Shown here: positions 1 through 5,825 of the stretch, piece by piece
How the letters are laid out: each line of letters begins with the position of its first letter
How positions within the stretch are numbered: the first letter of the stretch is position 1
Origin: an uncultured Lachnospiraceae bacterium
GTDB taxonomy: Bacteria > Bacillota > Clostridia > Lachnospirales > Lachnospiraceae
Assembly (NCBI GenBank): GCA_902764045.1
Contig: CACWUI010000132.1
Coordinates: 1-9,344, forward strand
Direction of reading: 5' to 3'
Length of the DNA: 9,344 bases
Position numbers and translations under genes: made by a program
Notes under the pieces: model-generated
The model's input: only the letters and a program-made list of their open reading frames with translations
The model's database searches: none
What the model was told of the DNA's origin: nothing

Positions 1-769
1 TGATGCCGAATCTGGTCTTAACGGCACCCAAAAGCGCCGCATTGGCCTTGGCGGTGGATTTCCTTGCGGCCCTGACTATGAAATAGTTTATCAGAAGTCC
101 CGCCACTATGGCTATAAGGGCATTGCTTATATATTTCATGGGGCGGGCGATGCGTCCTCCTCCAAGAAGCGTCAGCTCCTGTTCAAAGGCACTTGCCGCA
201 CATTTGTAATAATTACCGTTCTTGGCATGCTTATAAATATTGTCGGTGATAATGGTGGCTTTTTCTTCATTAACGGTATCGTAAATCTTTCCGTTGCTGA
301 AAATATAGATCATTCTGTGCTGCATGTCTATAAGAAATACGCTTCCGCTGTCGCCGCCGAAATATTCGTAGCATTTCTGTCTGGCATATTCCTTGGCTGA
401 AAGTCCTCCCGTGTCTGTGGCAGACACGAAAGCCGCACCTCCGTGATCCGTCAATTGGTTCATCCGGACTGCAAGATCTTTCTCTTCCTCATCGGTTAAT
501 AGGTTTGCCCCGTCATCCAAAAATACCTGATATGATGTGTCCGGATTTATATACAGGGCTTCGGCTGATGTAACGGTATTCGTGGAGATCACCGGGGCTT
601 CGGAACTTTCCGTCACCGGCTCCGAAGCCGACTCAGTAACTGATTCCGTGGTAAGTCCCGGTCTCACCGCCTGGGCATAAGCCTCACCCGGAGCAAATGC
701 AAACGCCCCCGCAATGGATATGAGAGCGGCGATAACAGCCACGGGTATTATTTTATAAATCCTTCGCAC
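1..769 (-). CDS. TPM-domain membrane protein, YdjH-like (partial, runs off the left edge)
   Basis: 256 codons are visible and the frame is still open at base 1. The N-terminus is a signal peptide or signal anchor (about residues 4-32: RRIYKII, then an Ala/Ile-rich stretch ending AYA-QA), followed by a Thr/Ser/Glu-rich linker. Residues about 60-190 look like a TPM domain: YQVFLDDGANLLTDEEE at its start, then LSAKEYARQ, and GSVFLIDMQHRMIYIFSNG. A transmembrane helix follows at about 215-232 (NALIAIVAGLLINYF), then a basic cytoplasmic tail. Family knowledge: the TPM/YgcG domain occurs in envelope proteins. The gene follows the zinc-ribbon membrane protein and overlaps its 3' end, an arrangement like Bacillus ydjG-ydjH. 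I prefer GTG at 769, because GGGAGG lies 8 bases upstream. The in-frame ATG at 775 is only 2 bases from that site. Function is inferred; the fold assignment is fairly secure. Confidence 0.8.
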   Translation of the reverse strand, partial: MRRIYKIIPVAVIAALISIAGAFAFAPGEAYAQAVRPGLTTESVTESASEPVTESSEAPVISTNTVTSAEALYINPDTSYQVFLDDGANLLTDEEEKDLAVRMNQLTDHGGAAFVSATDTGGLSAKEYARQKCYEYFGGDSGSVFLIDMQHRMIYIFSNGKIYDTVNEEKATIITDNIYKHAKNGNYYKCAASAFEQELTLLGGGRIARPMKYISNALIAIVAGLLINYFIVRAARKSTAKANAALLGAVKTRFGI

Positions 770-2021
770 TGTCATCACCTCCCTTCCTGAAATGAAACTC
801 CGGAAGAGGTCTTGTATTTAAGATATTCACTCTTCTGATAATGGCGCTCATGGTAATGCATACACCGATGATGGCGCCTATGGCTCCCGCATAATATATC
901 CAGTCATCAACAGGCTGCCATATTGCTATGATAATGGCGGCTATGATCGCAAGTATACTTCCGATGGCTCCCGACGGTGTACAATACCGCCTGATGTCAT
1001 CCTGATTTTCCAGGGCGCCGTATTTCGAATAAAAGCCTTTGTCATCGTACTTGCCATGCCGCCTCTTAATGGCGCGGATCTCCGCTGCGTAAACGATCAG
1101 TGATATCACGGAAAAGGCCGCTGCCGCAAACAGCGCAATCCCCGGTGTAGGCGTAAACAAAAAGAATAAAAGTGCAAAGATGGCTGCCGCAACTATCATG
1201 GAACTTACTATATACTTTGGTATGGAAACCGGAAGGTCTGCGGAGACCTCACCGTTCTCAGCATTTACAACGGCATAAGCCACTCTGTTTTTTGAGCTTC
1301 TGTAGGTAAGGAACCATACGGGAAAAAGACCCAGCTGCGCTTCTGCCCCGTCATGGTCGGCCTTTCCTGATGGACCGGCAAAGTCATTTTCAAGTTCGCT
1401 CATGGTATATTTGCTGAGTTCTCTTTCGGCTCTTACCCCCGCTATAACATTTGACCGGGCTGCGTTCATGGCATCTTCCCTGTACACCGAGCTGTCCACG
1501 TCAGCCGTATCCGCATAAAATCCGGAAAGCATGGGCGGGGTAAACTCCTGGGCATTAGCCGACATAAAGGGAGCTATGGACTCACTCACATGGTCATCGA
1601 AGGACGCCGATGCATCATAAGATATGCCTGTATATTCCACGTCCATATTACAACGGATCTTATAATGGTTTGTATTAATATAACCTACAGATGATGTGGT
1701 GGTGGTTCCTGTTATCTCATAAGGGCCGTCGTAGGTAATGGTGTACATCCAGTAGGGAATATACACACCCCTGAATCTTTCGAGATAATTGGGATCCTTT
1801 AACTCCTTGGGAGCAAATATGGCTCCGCTCACCAGGCGCTGATAAATATTTTTACAATCCTCTTTGGTCTTCTTAAATGTAATGATCTTTTTAGGTCTTC
1901 TGTGATCCGTCATCCGGGCATCAAGAACAGTGGATGCACCGCAGAACATACAAAAGCCTGTAATGGATTCGTCGGTGGTCATCACCTCGCCGCCGCACTG
2001 GGGGCAGGTGAATACGGTCAC
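753..2021 (-). CDS. Zinc-ribbon membrane protein, YdjG-like: main fragment (second ribbon, soluble domain, four TM helices)
   Basis: This 422-residue frame begins with a zinc ribbon: C6-x2-C9, then 14 residues, C24-x2-C27 (CPQCGG / CMFCGAS). A soluble domain of about 200 residues follows, with family-typical stretches such as IITFKKTKEDC, AIFAPKELKDP and GVYIPYWM. Four predicted TM helices come in two hairpins at about 271-290, 294-314, 350-368 and 374-395. Proteins of this type normally carry two zinc ribbons in one chain. Here the first ribbon is in the -1 frame just upstream (2018-2155), and joining them needs one extra base. The GTG at 2021 has no well-spaced ribosome site (CGGAG abuts it), so it is probably not a natural start. 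The 3' end overlaps the start of the TPM gene. Likely role: envelope or membrane-stress component, inferred from the pairing with the TPM protein. Molecular function is unknown. Confidence 0.75.
   Translation of the reverse strand: MTVFTCPQCGGEVMTTDESITGFCMFCGASTVLDARMTDHRRPKKIITFKKTKEDCKNIYQRLVSGAIFAPKELKDPNYLERFRGVYIPYWMYTITYDGPYEITGTTTTSSVGYINTNHYKIRCNMDVEYTGISYDASASFDDHVSESIAPFMSANAQEFTPPMLSGFYADTADVDSSVYREDAMNAARSNVIAGVRAERELSKYTMSELENDFAGPSGKADHDGAEAQLGLFPVWFLTYRSSKNRVAYAVVNAENGEVSADLPVSIPKYIVSSMIVAAAIFALLFFLFTPTPGIALFAAAAFSVISLIVYAAEIRAIKRRHGKYDDKGFYSKYGALENQDDIRRYCTPSGAIGSILAIIAAIIIAIWQPVDDWIYYAGAIGAIIGVCITMSAIIRRVNILNTRPLPEFHFRKGGDDSAKDL
778..783 (-). promoter_or_regulatory. Shine-Dalgarno site that decides the GTG start at 769
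   Basis: GGGAGG on the minus strand ends 8 bases before GTG at 769 and only 2 bases before ATG at 775, so the GTG is the better start. The site lies inside the last codons of the upstream zinc-ribbon gene, which implies co-transcription and probably translational coupling. Confidence 0.6.
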
Positions 2022-2155
2022 TCCGAAGGTGGTATGGCGTCTTTTTTCTCTTCAAGGGAGTATGGATCGGTAAGGGTCTCGCAATGGTCACACTTCAGCT
2101 TCTGTGACGGGATATCAAACCTGAGTCCTCCTCCGCAGGACGGACATGCATACAT
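2018..2155 (-). pseudogene. 5' fragment of the zinc-ribbon membrane protein (first ribbon), separated by a frameshift
   Basis: ATG at 2155 is preceded by AGGAGA with 5 bases spacing and starts a 45-residue frame. It contains a zinc ribbon with C4-x2-C7, 14 residues, C22-x2-C25 (CPSCGG / CDHC), the same spacing as the second ribbon downstream. It ends in a TGA (2020-2018) that overlaps the GTG of the next frame. Adding one G after the last GAG codon (GAG-TGACC to GAG-GTG-ACC) would give a continuous chain reading ...PPSEVTVFTCPQC. That reads naturally as the linker between the two ribbons. I therefore read this as the true N-terminus of the protein encoded at 753-2021. A stand-alone 45-residue zinc-ribbon protein with GTGA coupling is possible but less likely. 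Confidence 0.65.
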
Positions 2156-2194
2156 AATCTTCTCCTGAAAAATGCAAGTTTTCGTCGGAGAGCC

Positions 2195-2250
2195 GGGGTA
2201 GAGTTCTCTCTGGTCTCCAAAAGATGATAAAGGAGACTGAGAACTGTCAC
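2195..2250. repeat. Diverged palindromic repeat, copy A
   Basis: Imperfect inverted repeat: GTTCTC (2203-2208) pairs with GAGAAC (2239-2244), and GTCTCC (2213-2218) with GGAGAC (2232-2237), around a 13-base loop, with a small asymmetric internal loop. The right arm (GGAGACTGAGAACTGTCAC) differs from the right arm of the copy at 5033-5090 at only a few bases, so I treat it as a degenerate member of the same family. It lies in the leader between the putative promoter and start of the zinc-ribbon gene. Confidence 0.5.
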
Positions 2251-2271
2251 ATTCTCTTTTGGTTTTACTCA

Positions 2272-2331
2272 GGACATGGTGACGGTTCTTAAGTCTCCCT
2301 AAAGGGAGACACAAAAACCGTCCCCAAGTCC
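2272..2331. repeat. Palindromic repeat (REP-like), copy B
   Basis: A 60-base near-palindrome. The outer arms are GGAC...GTCC, then GGTGACGGTTCT against AAAACCGTCCCC. The inner perfect stem is GTCTCCC (2293-2299) with GGGAGAC (2304-2310) around a TAAA loop. The core GACGGTT...GTCTCCC-N4-GGGAGAC...AACCGTCCCC recurs at 5033-5090. It would form a strong hairpin in the leader RNA of the zinc-ribbon operon. A dispersed palindrome with no ORF is typical of REP-type elements moved in trans by Y1-family transposases, but no such transposase is in this window. Confidence 0.7.
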
Positions 2332-2379
2332 CTCGGGACACTTAGGGCGTCCCCATGCTCCTCCAACGCAGTTACAGTT

Positions 2380-2385
2380 ATTATA
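2380..2385 (-). promoter_or_regulatory. Possible -10 box of the zinc-ribbon/TPM operon
   Basis: TATAAT on the minus strand, about 225 bases upstream of the ATG at 2155. No good -35 hexamer lies at the right distance, so this is tentative. If used, the transcript would carry a long leader containing both palindromic repeats (2195-2331). Apart from these repeats and the divergent promoters I see no gene in 2156-2476. Confidence 0.3.
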
Positions 2386-2406
2386 ATACATAACAGCCCA
2401 AATTGC

Positions 2407-2435
2407 TTGATAAAAATAAAAAATTATTATATAGT
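2407..2435 (+). promoter_or_regulatory. Promoter of the degV gene
   Basis: TTGATA (2407-2412), 17 bases, TATAGT (2430-2435) on the plus strand, about 40 bases before the GTG-free, ATG-started degV frame at 2477. Spacing and hexamers fit a housekeeping sigma factor. Confidence 0.5.
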
Positions 2436-2476
2436 AAACGAAATTTTCCAAGCCCTTGAAAACGGAGTTAAACCAA

Positions 2477-3352
2477 ATGTCTGATTTTTTTATAGCAACT
2501 GCATCCACCGCCGATCTTGACCGTGATTATCTGGATTCCCATAATATTCCCTTTATAAGCTACTCATATCTTATTGACGGCACAAATCATTATGACGATT
2601 GCAGATATGAAACAAGAAAAAAAATGTTTGATGCCATGCGAAAAGGAGATATGCCAAGCACCGCGCAGATCACGGAAGAAGAGTATTTTTCTTTTTTCTG
2701 TTCCCTGCTTGATAAAGGCAGGGACGTATTATATCTTGATATGTCCCGTGCCATTTCCAATTCATACAATAATGCTCTTGCGGCAGAAGCCAGAGTAAAG
2801 AAAAAATATCCCGGACTTCGTTTTCATATGGTGGATACCAGATGCATTACCGGAGGACTTGCGTTCCTTGTGACCAATGTGGTCCGCAAAAAAGAGGAAG
2901 GCTCATCATTTGACGAATGCATCGACTATGCTGAAAAAATGAAGCTTTCGGTTATACATCATTTTACCGTGGATAACCTTAAATGGCTGAGGAAGGGAGG
3001 ACGTCTTTCCAATGCCTCCGCGGTCATCGGCACCATTCTGAACATCAAGCCCCTTTTATATGTTACAGATGACGGATCTCTTGTGGCATCATCCAAGGTC
3101 AGGGGACGGAAGACCTGCCTGAATAATATGATAAAAGGCATGGAAAAAGACCTGGGGGACTTTGAAGGTAAAGAGATATTTATCACCCACGGAGACTGCA
3201 AGGACGAGGCTCTTAGGATGGCGGCAGATATGAAAAAACTTTATCCCGGGCTTGGACATATAGAGACTCTTATGCTTGGTCCAACCATAGGTGCACATGT
3301 GGGTCCCGGGTTTATCGGAGTGTTTTATTTCGGAACCAAAAGGTTATTTTAA
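2477..3352 (+). CDS. DegV family fatty-acid-binding protein
   Basis: A 291-residue cytoplasmic protein of the DegV/FakB family, about the usual length. Known role of the family: it holds a fatty acid and, in FakA/FakB systems, presents it to a kinase for acyl-phosphate formation. Visible family motifs are IATASTADL at the N-terminus, PSTAQIT (60-66), SRAISNSYN (about 90-98), DTRCITGG, the LKWLRKGGRLS segment, IKPLLYV, and the C-terminal GPTIGAHVGPG, which matches the conserved HxGPG end of the family. I choose ATG at 2477, because GGAG at 2464-2467 lies 9 bases upstream. A TTG seven codons earlier (2456) has no such site. The usual TSQPS is PSTAQ here, a mild variation. No fatty acid kinase gene is adjacent, so which lipid it binds and with which partner cannot be told. 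Confidence 0.9.
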   Translation: MSDFFIATASTADLDRDYLDSHNIPFISYSYLIDGTNHYDDCRYETRKKMFDAMRKGDMPSTAQITEEEYFSFFCSLLDKGRDVLYLDMSRAISNSYNNALAAEARVKKKYPGLRFHMVDTRCITGGLAFLVTNVVRKKEEGSSFDECIDYAEKMKLSVIHHFTVDNLKWLRKGGRLSNASAVIGTILNIKPLLYVTDDGSLVASSKVRGRKTCLNNMIKGMEKDLGDFEGKEIFITHGDCKDEALRMAADMKKLYPGLGHIETLMLGPTIGAHVGPGFIGVFYFGTKRLF

Positions 3353-3369
3353 TATTGAACAGATTCGGT

Positions 3370-3396
3370 TTGATATTTTAATAAATTGTTTATAAT
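3370..3396 (+). promoter_or_regulatory. Probable promoter of the secreted hydrolase gene
   Basis: TTGATA (3370-3375), 15 bases, TATAAT (3391-3396). The spacer is short but the -10 is perfect. It lies just after the degV stop and about 97 bases before the TTG start. No clear terminator separates degV from this gene, so some read-through is possible. Confidence 0.4.
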
Positions 3397-3475
3397 ATAC
3401 CAACGCCTGTTGTGATATTATTATTGTGGATACATTTGTACCCTGTTTTTTTGACGGGTATTTTAAGATATATTT

Positions 3476-3484
3476 GAAAGAAGG
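3476..3484 (+). promoter_or_regulatory. Shine-Dalgarno site supporting a TTG start
   Basis: GAAAGAAGG ends 8 bases before TTG at 3493. The TTG begins a textbook signal peptide (MKKLTGLMAAG...), so the site and the protein sequence together decide this non-ATG start. Confidence 0.6.
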
Positions 3485-3492
3485 TTTTACAA

Positions 3493-3678
3493 TTGAAGAA
3501 ATTAACGGGTTTAATGGCGGCAGGAATGACCATTGCATGTCTTACCGTAAGTGTTTACGCTACTGAAGCCACTGAACCGGCACAGGATACAACTACTACA
3601 TCAGCAGAGACTGCCACTTCCGCGCCCCCCGAGACCACCAGGGCTACAGAGCTCCTACTGCTCCTAAGAACAACGTGA
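3493..3678 (+). pseudogene. 5' fragment of a secreted cell-wall hydrolase (signal peptide and linker), separated by a frameshift
   Basis: This 61-residue frame starts at TTG. It has a clear signal peptide (MKKLTGLMAAG, a hydrophobic core, cleavage probably after VYA at residue 23), then a Thr/Ala/Glu/Pro linker. After codon 53 (GAG, 3649-3651) the composition changes abruptly to LLLLLRTT and a TGA. In the -1 frame the linker continues as APTAPKNNVTPSAP into the coiled coil. Adding one G after GAG at 3651 restores one continuous chain of about 420 residues. A secreted hydrolase needs this signal peptide, so the two frames were almost certainly one gene. Confidence 0.65.
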
Positions 3679-4778
3679 CTCCCTCTGCGCCGGCTGCCAC
3701 CTCTGCCGCAACTACTACATCCGCAGAAATAGAAACCGCAGCCACAGTTGACAACGCTGTGATCGATCAACTTGAGGCAGAAAAAAAGGCAAAGGAAGAA
3801 GAACTTAAATCTCTGGAAAAAGAGCTTTCCGAGATCATTACCAAGGTAGGAGAGCTGGATTGCCATGCTTCCGAACTGAATGCCAAGATCACGGTTACCA
3901 AGCAGGAACTTCAGGAAAAGACTCTTCTCCGTGACGAGCAGTATGAAGAGATGAAACTTCGCATCAAGTTTATGTATGAGAACCGTATCAGTGATACCGA
4001 TGCGGCTTTTTCCGATGAATCGGCTATGGACGACCTTTTAAATGCTGCCGGATATTATCAGGAAATATATTCCTATGACCGTGAAAGACTGGAAGAGCTT
4101 GACAACAACGTCCGTGAGATAGAAGAACTCAAGAATTCCCTTGATACCTCTCTTGCGGAGACTGAAAAGAACAAAGCGGAGATGGAGGAGGAAAAGAAAA
4201 AAGTCACCGAGCTTGTAAAGGAAAAAGAGGAGGATCTTAAGCTTATCAATGAGGGCATTTCCTCTAATGTTATACGTCTTTACAACAACTCCGGTTCTGC
4301 CGGCGGTGTTTCCACTGCTGCAGCCGAGGTGCTTCTTAAGATAGCAGAAAACGCCCAGGAAGAGGCCCTTAAAGAAGGCAAGGCCAATGCCAGGCAGATA
4401 GCCGTAGCCCAGAATGCCGGACACGGCCGGTCCACCTATCCTGCCACCTACGGATGGTGTGCTGCCTGGGTATCCGGTGTATATTCCTACACCGGCGGTA
4501 TTACTCCTCCCCACGGAGATGCCATTGATTATTGGAATAAGTGGAAGGCTTCCGGCTCCACACGTATGGACAACATCCCTATCGGAGCATGCGTTATCAG
4601 TTCAGGGGATCCCACCTACGGACATATCGGCATTTATCTGGGGGGCGGCGTTGTTGCCAGCAACCTGGGATATTGCAAGATAGAAACCATTCAGAGTTTC
4701 GGAAATGTGTCTGCCGTTTGTCAGGGACATGTTGGTTATATCGGATGGGTATGGCCGAACGGAACGCCCATTCAGTAA
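3675..4778 (+). CDS. Secreted coiled-coil peptidoglycan hydrolase, CHAP/NlpC-P60-like: main fragment
   Basis: A 367-residue frame. It runs from an Ala/Thr/Pro linker into a long charged coiled coil (about residues 25-195, rich in EKKAKEEELKSLEKEL-type heptads, two helices with a DAAFSDESAMDDLLNAAGYY insert). This resembles the N-terminal coiled coils of PcsB/CwlO-type hydrolases. A short hinge leads to a C-terminal cysteine peptidase-like domain (about 245-367). Candidate catalytic residues are C262 in GWCAAWVSGVY and H317 in YGHIGIYLGGG. Expected role: cleaving peptidoglycan peptides during cell separation, held inactive by the coiled coil; this is inferred from the family. The GTG at 3675 overlaps the stop of the upstream frame and would give a product without a signal peptide, so the real N-terminus is at 3493. 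CHAP versus NlpC/P60 is not settled by eye. A terminator follows at once. Confidence 0.8.
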   Translation: MTPSAPAATSAATTTSAEIETAATVDNAVIDQLEAEKKAKEEELKSLEKELSEIITKVGELDCHASELNAKITVTKQELQEKTLLRDEQYEEMKLRIKFMYENRISDTDAAFSDESAMDDLLNAAGYYQEIYSYDRERLEELDNNVREIEELKNSLDTSLAETEKNKAEMEEEKKKVTELVKEKEEDLKLINEGISSNVIRLYNNSGSAGGVSTAAAEVLLKIAENAQEEALKEGKANARQIAVAQNAGHGRSTYPATYGWCAAWVSGVYSYTGGITPPHGDAIDYWNKWKASGSTRMDNIPIGACVISSGDPTYGHIGIYLGGGVVASNLGYCKIETIQSFGNVSAVCQGHVGYIGWVWPNGTPIQ

Positions 4779-4784
4779 ATATAC

Positions 4785-4813
4785 AAAAAACCGCCCGAGG
4801 GCGGTTTTTTTGT
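4785..4813. terminator. Bidirectional terminator between the convergent hydrolase and dihydrouridine synthase genes
   Basis: CCGCC-CGAG-GGCGG flanked by a run of A on the left and a run of T on the right, so it can work as a rho-independent terminator on both strands. It sits 6 bases after the hydrolase stop and just before the dihydrouridine synthase stop on the other strand. Confidence 0.85.
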
Positions 4814-4818
4814 GTTTT

Positions 4819-5724
4819 CTATTCCGGCAGCTGTTCCACTGCTCTTATAAGATCCTCAAATGTCTCACAGGAGTTTATTTCCCTTCTTAAGTCCGACGCG
4901 TGCCTGAGTCCGGCTGTGTACCAGCCGAAGTGCTTTCGCATTTCTCTTACGGCGGTATATTCCCCTTTAAAATCTATCAGTGCCTTTGCGTGGCGCAGCA
5001 TCATGTCTTTTTTTTCTCTTATGGATATGTGAAGACAGGGGGACGGTTTTCTGTCTCCCTTCAGGGAGACTGGGAACCGTCCCCCTGTCTCCGCCCCTCC
5101 CGTTAAACCCGCAGCTTTCAGAGCAGCGTTGACCTCCGCAAATATCCATGGATTCCCCCGTGCGGCTCTTCCTATCATCACTCCGTCGCAACCTGTTTCC
5201 TTCATGCACTTTACGGCAGACTCTCCGTCTTTAATATCTCCGTTTCCGATAACCGGTATCCCCACCGCATCCTTTACCGCTGCGATCACAGACCAGTCCG
5301 CCTCTCCGGCATAGTACTGTTCTCTGGTTCTTGCATGAACCGTCACTGCCTTTGCGCCTGAGGCCTCACAGATCCTTGCGATCTCCACCGCATTCACCTC
5401 AGTCTTTGAAAAGCCGGAACGCATCTTGACCGTCACAGGCTTTTTAACCGCCCGGCACATTTTACTTACGATCTCCTCCACCAATATCGGGTCCCTCATT
5501 AGCGCAGAGCCTTCGCCGTTATTTACCACCTTTGGAACGGGGCAGCCCATATTGATATCTATCATATCAAATTCCAGTTCCTCCACCCGCTTTGCGATCT
5601 TCGCCATAATATCCGGATCCGATCCGAAAAGCTGGACCGCTGCCGGCTTTTCTTTAGCATCCGTTTCCAGCAGGAGTTTTGTATTTTTATTATTGTAAAG
5701 AATGGCCTTGCCGTAAGACCGCAT
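4819..5724 (-). CDS. dusB: tRNA-dihydrouridine synthase (DusB-type): main fragment, with an in-frame repeat insertion
   Basis: Flavin-dependent reduction of uridine to dihydrouridine in tRNA. This 301-residue frame holds most of the TIM barrel: VQLFGSDPDIM, the catalytic-cysteine motif INMGCPVPKV (C61 here), VTVKMRSGF, VHARTREQYY, PVIGNGDI and GVMIGRAARGNPWIF (FMN phosphate region). The C-terminal helical tRNA-binding part follows (LIDFKGEYTAVREMRKHFGWY, LRREINS). Two oddities stand out. The FMN-site N-terminus (APMAGVTD) is in another frame upstream, with the usual TEMVS segment missing. Between NPWIF... and the DMMLRHA helix, about 19 extra residues (TGGRFPVSL... to ...SPCL) are encoded by a palindromic repeat (5033-5090). 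ATG at 5724 has AAGGA 6 bases upstream, so a short product could be made, but it would lack part of the flavin site. The gene is third in the operon. DusB assignment within the family is likely, not certain. Confidence 0.8.
   Translation of the reverse strand: MRSYGKAILYNNKNTKLLLETDAKEKPAAVQLFGSDPDIMAKIAKRVEELEFDMIDINMGCPVPKVVNNGEGSALMRDPILVEEIVSKMCRAVKKPVTVKMRSGFSKTEVNAVEIARICEASGAKAVTVHARTREQYYAGEADWSVIAAVKDAVGIPVIGNGDIKDGESAVKCMKETGCDGVMIGRAARGNPWIFAEVNAALKAAGLTGGAETGGRFPVSLKGDRKPSPCLHISIREKKDMMLRHAKALIDFKGEYTAVREMRKHFGWYTAGLRHASDLRREINSCETFEDLIRAVEQLPE
5033..5090. repeat. Palindromic repeat (REP-like), copy C, inside the dihydrouridine synthase gene
   Basis: A 58-base near-perfect palindrome. 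The 27-base arms run from AGACAGGGGGACGGTT on the left to AACCGTCCCCCTGTCT on the right. The inner stem GTCTCCC/GGGAGAC closes a TTCA loop (5060-5063). It shares its core with the copy at 2272-2331. On the minus strand it is read through without a stop and encodes about 19 residues of the synthase, placed where the barrel joins the C-terminal helical domain. Confidence 0.8.
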
Positions 5725-5825
5725 CCGAATTCCTTACATATAAGCCTGAAAGGTAAATCCGTGACACCTGCCATAGGGGCAAGGACCACGGAAGTTTCTA
5801 TGTCTGTATTCCCGATCTTTAACAT
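5712..5825 (-). pseudogene. dusB: 5' fragment of the dihydrouridine synthase (FMN-site N-terminus), separated by a deletion
   Basis: ATG at 5825 starts MLKIGNTDIETSVVLAPMAGVTDLPFRLICKEFGCGLT, the standard N-terminus of DusB proteins with the PMAGVTD flavin motif. Homology stops at about 5712; the frame itself stays open to 5562 as nonsense antisense to nothing recognisable. In relatives a segment like YTEMVSA follows before KAILYNNK. Here LT joins GKAILYNNK directly in the -1 frame, so about 19-22 bases (1 mod 3) appear missing. The start codon overlaps the stop of the DUF6145-like gene by 7 bases, which confirms that this is the natural start of the gene. Confidence 0.7.

Noticed and set aside
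2041..2047. A6 run (minus strand) as a slippery site for the zinc-ribbon gene
   Set aside because: Register is wrong for a classical heptamer, and the shifted linker RRHTTFG looks less natural than the PPSEVTV obtained by one base near 2021.
2299..2508. 69-codon minus-strand frame across the intergenic region before degV
   Set aside because: It spans two promoters and a palindromic repeat, has no family resemblance, and its hydrophobic stretch comes from AT-rich promoter DNA.
3439..3460. TACCC...GGGTA inverted repeat before the hydrolase gene
   Set aside because: Only 5-base arms around a 12-base loop; too weak to call a terminator or operator.
3625..3631. C6 run as a possible programmed -1 frameshift site in the hydrolase gene
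   Set aside because: The run is not in X-XXY-YYZ register, and shifting there would replace the Thr/Glu linker by RDHQGYR, whereas a break near 3651 keeps the linker composition.
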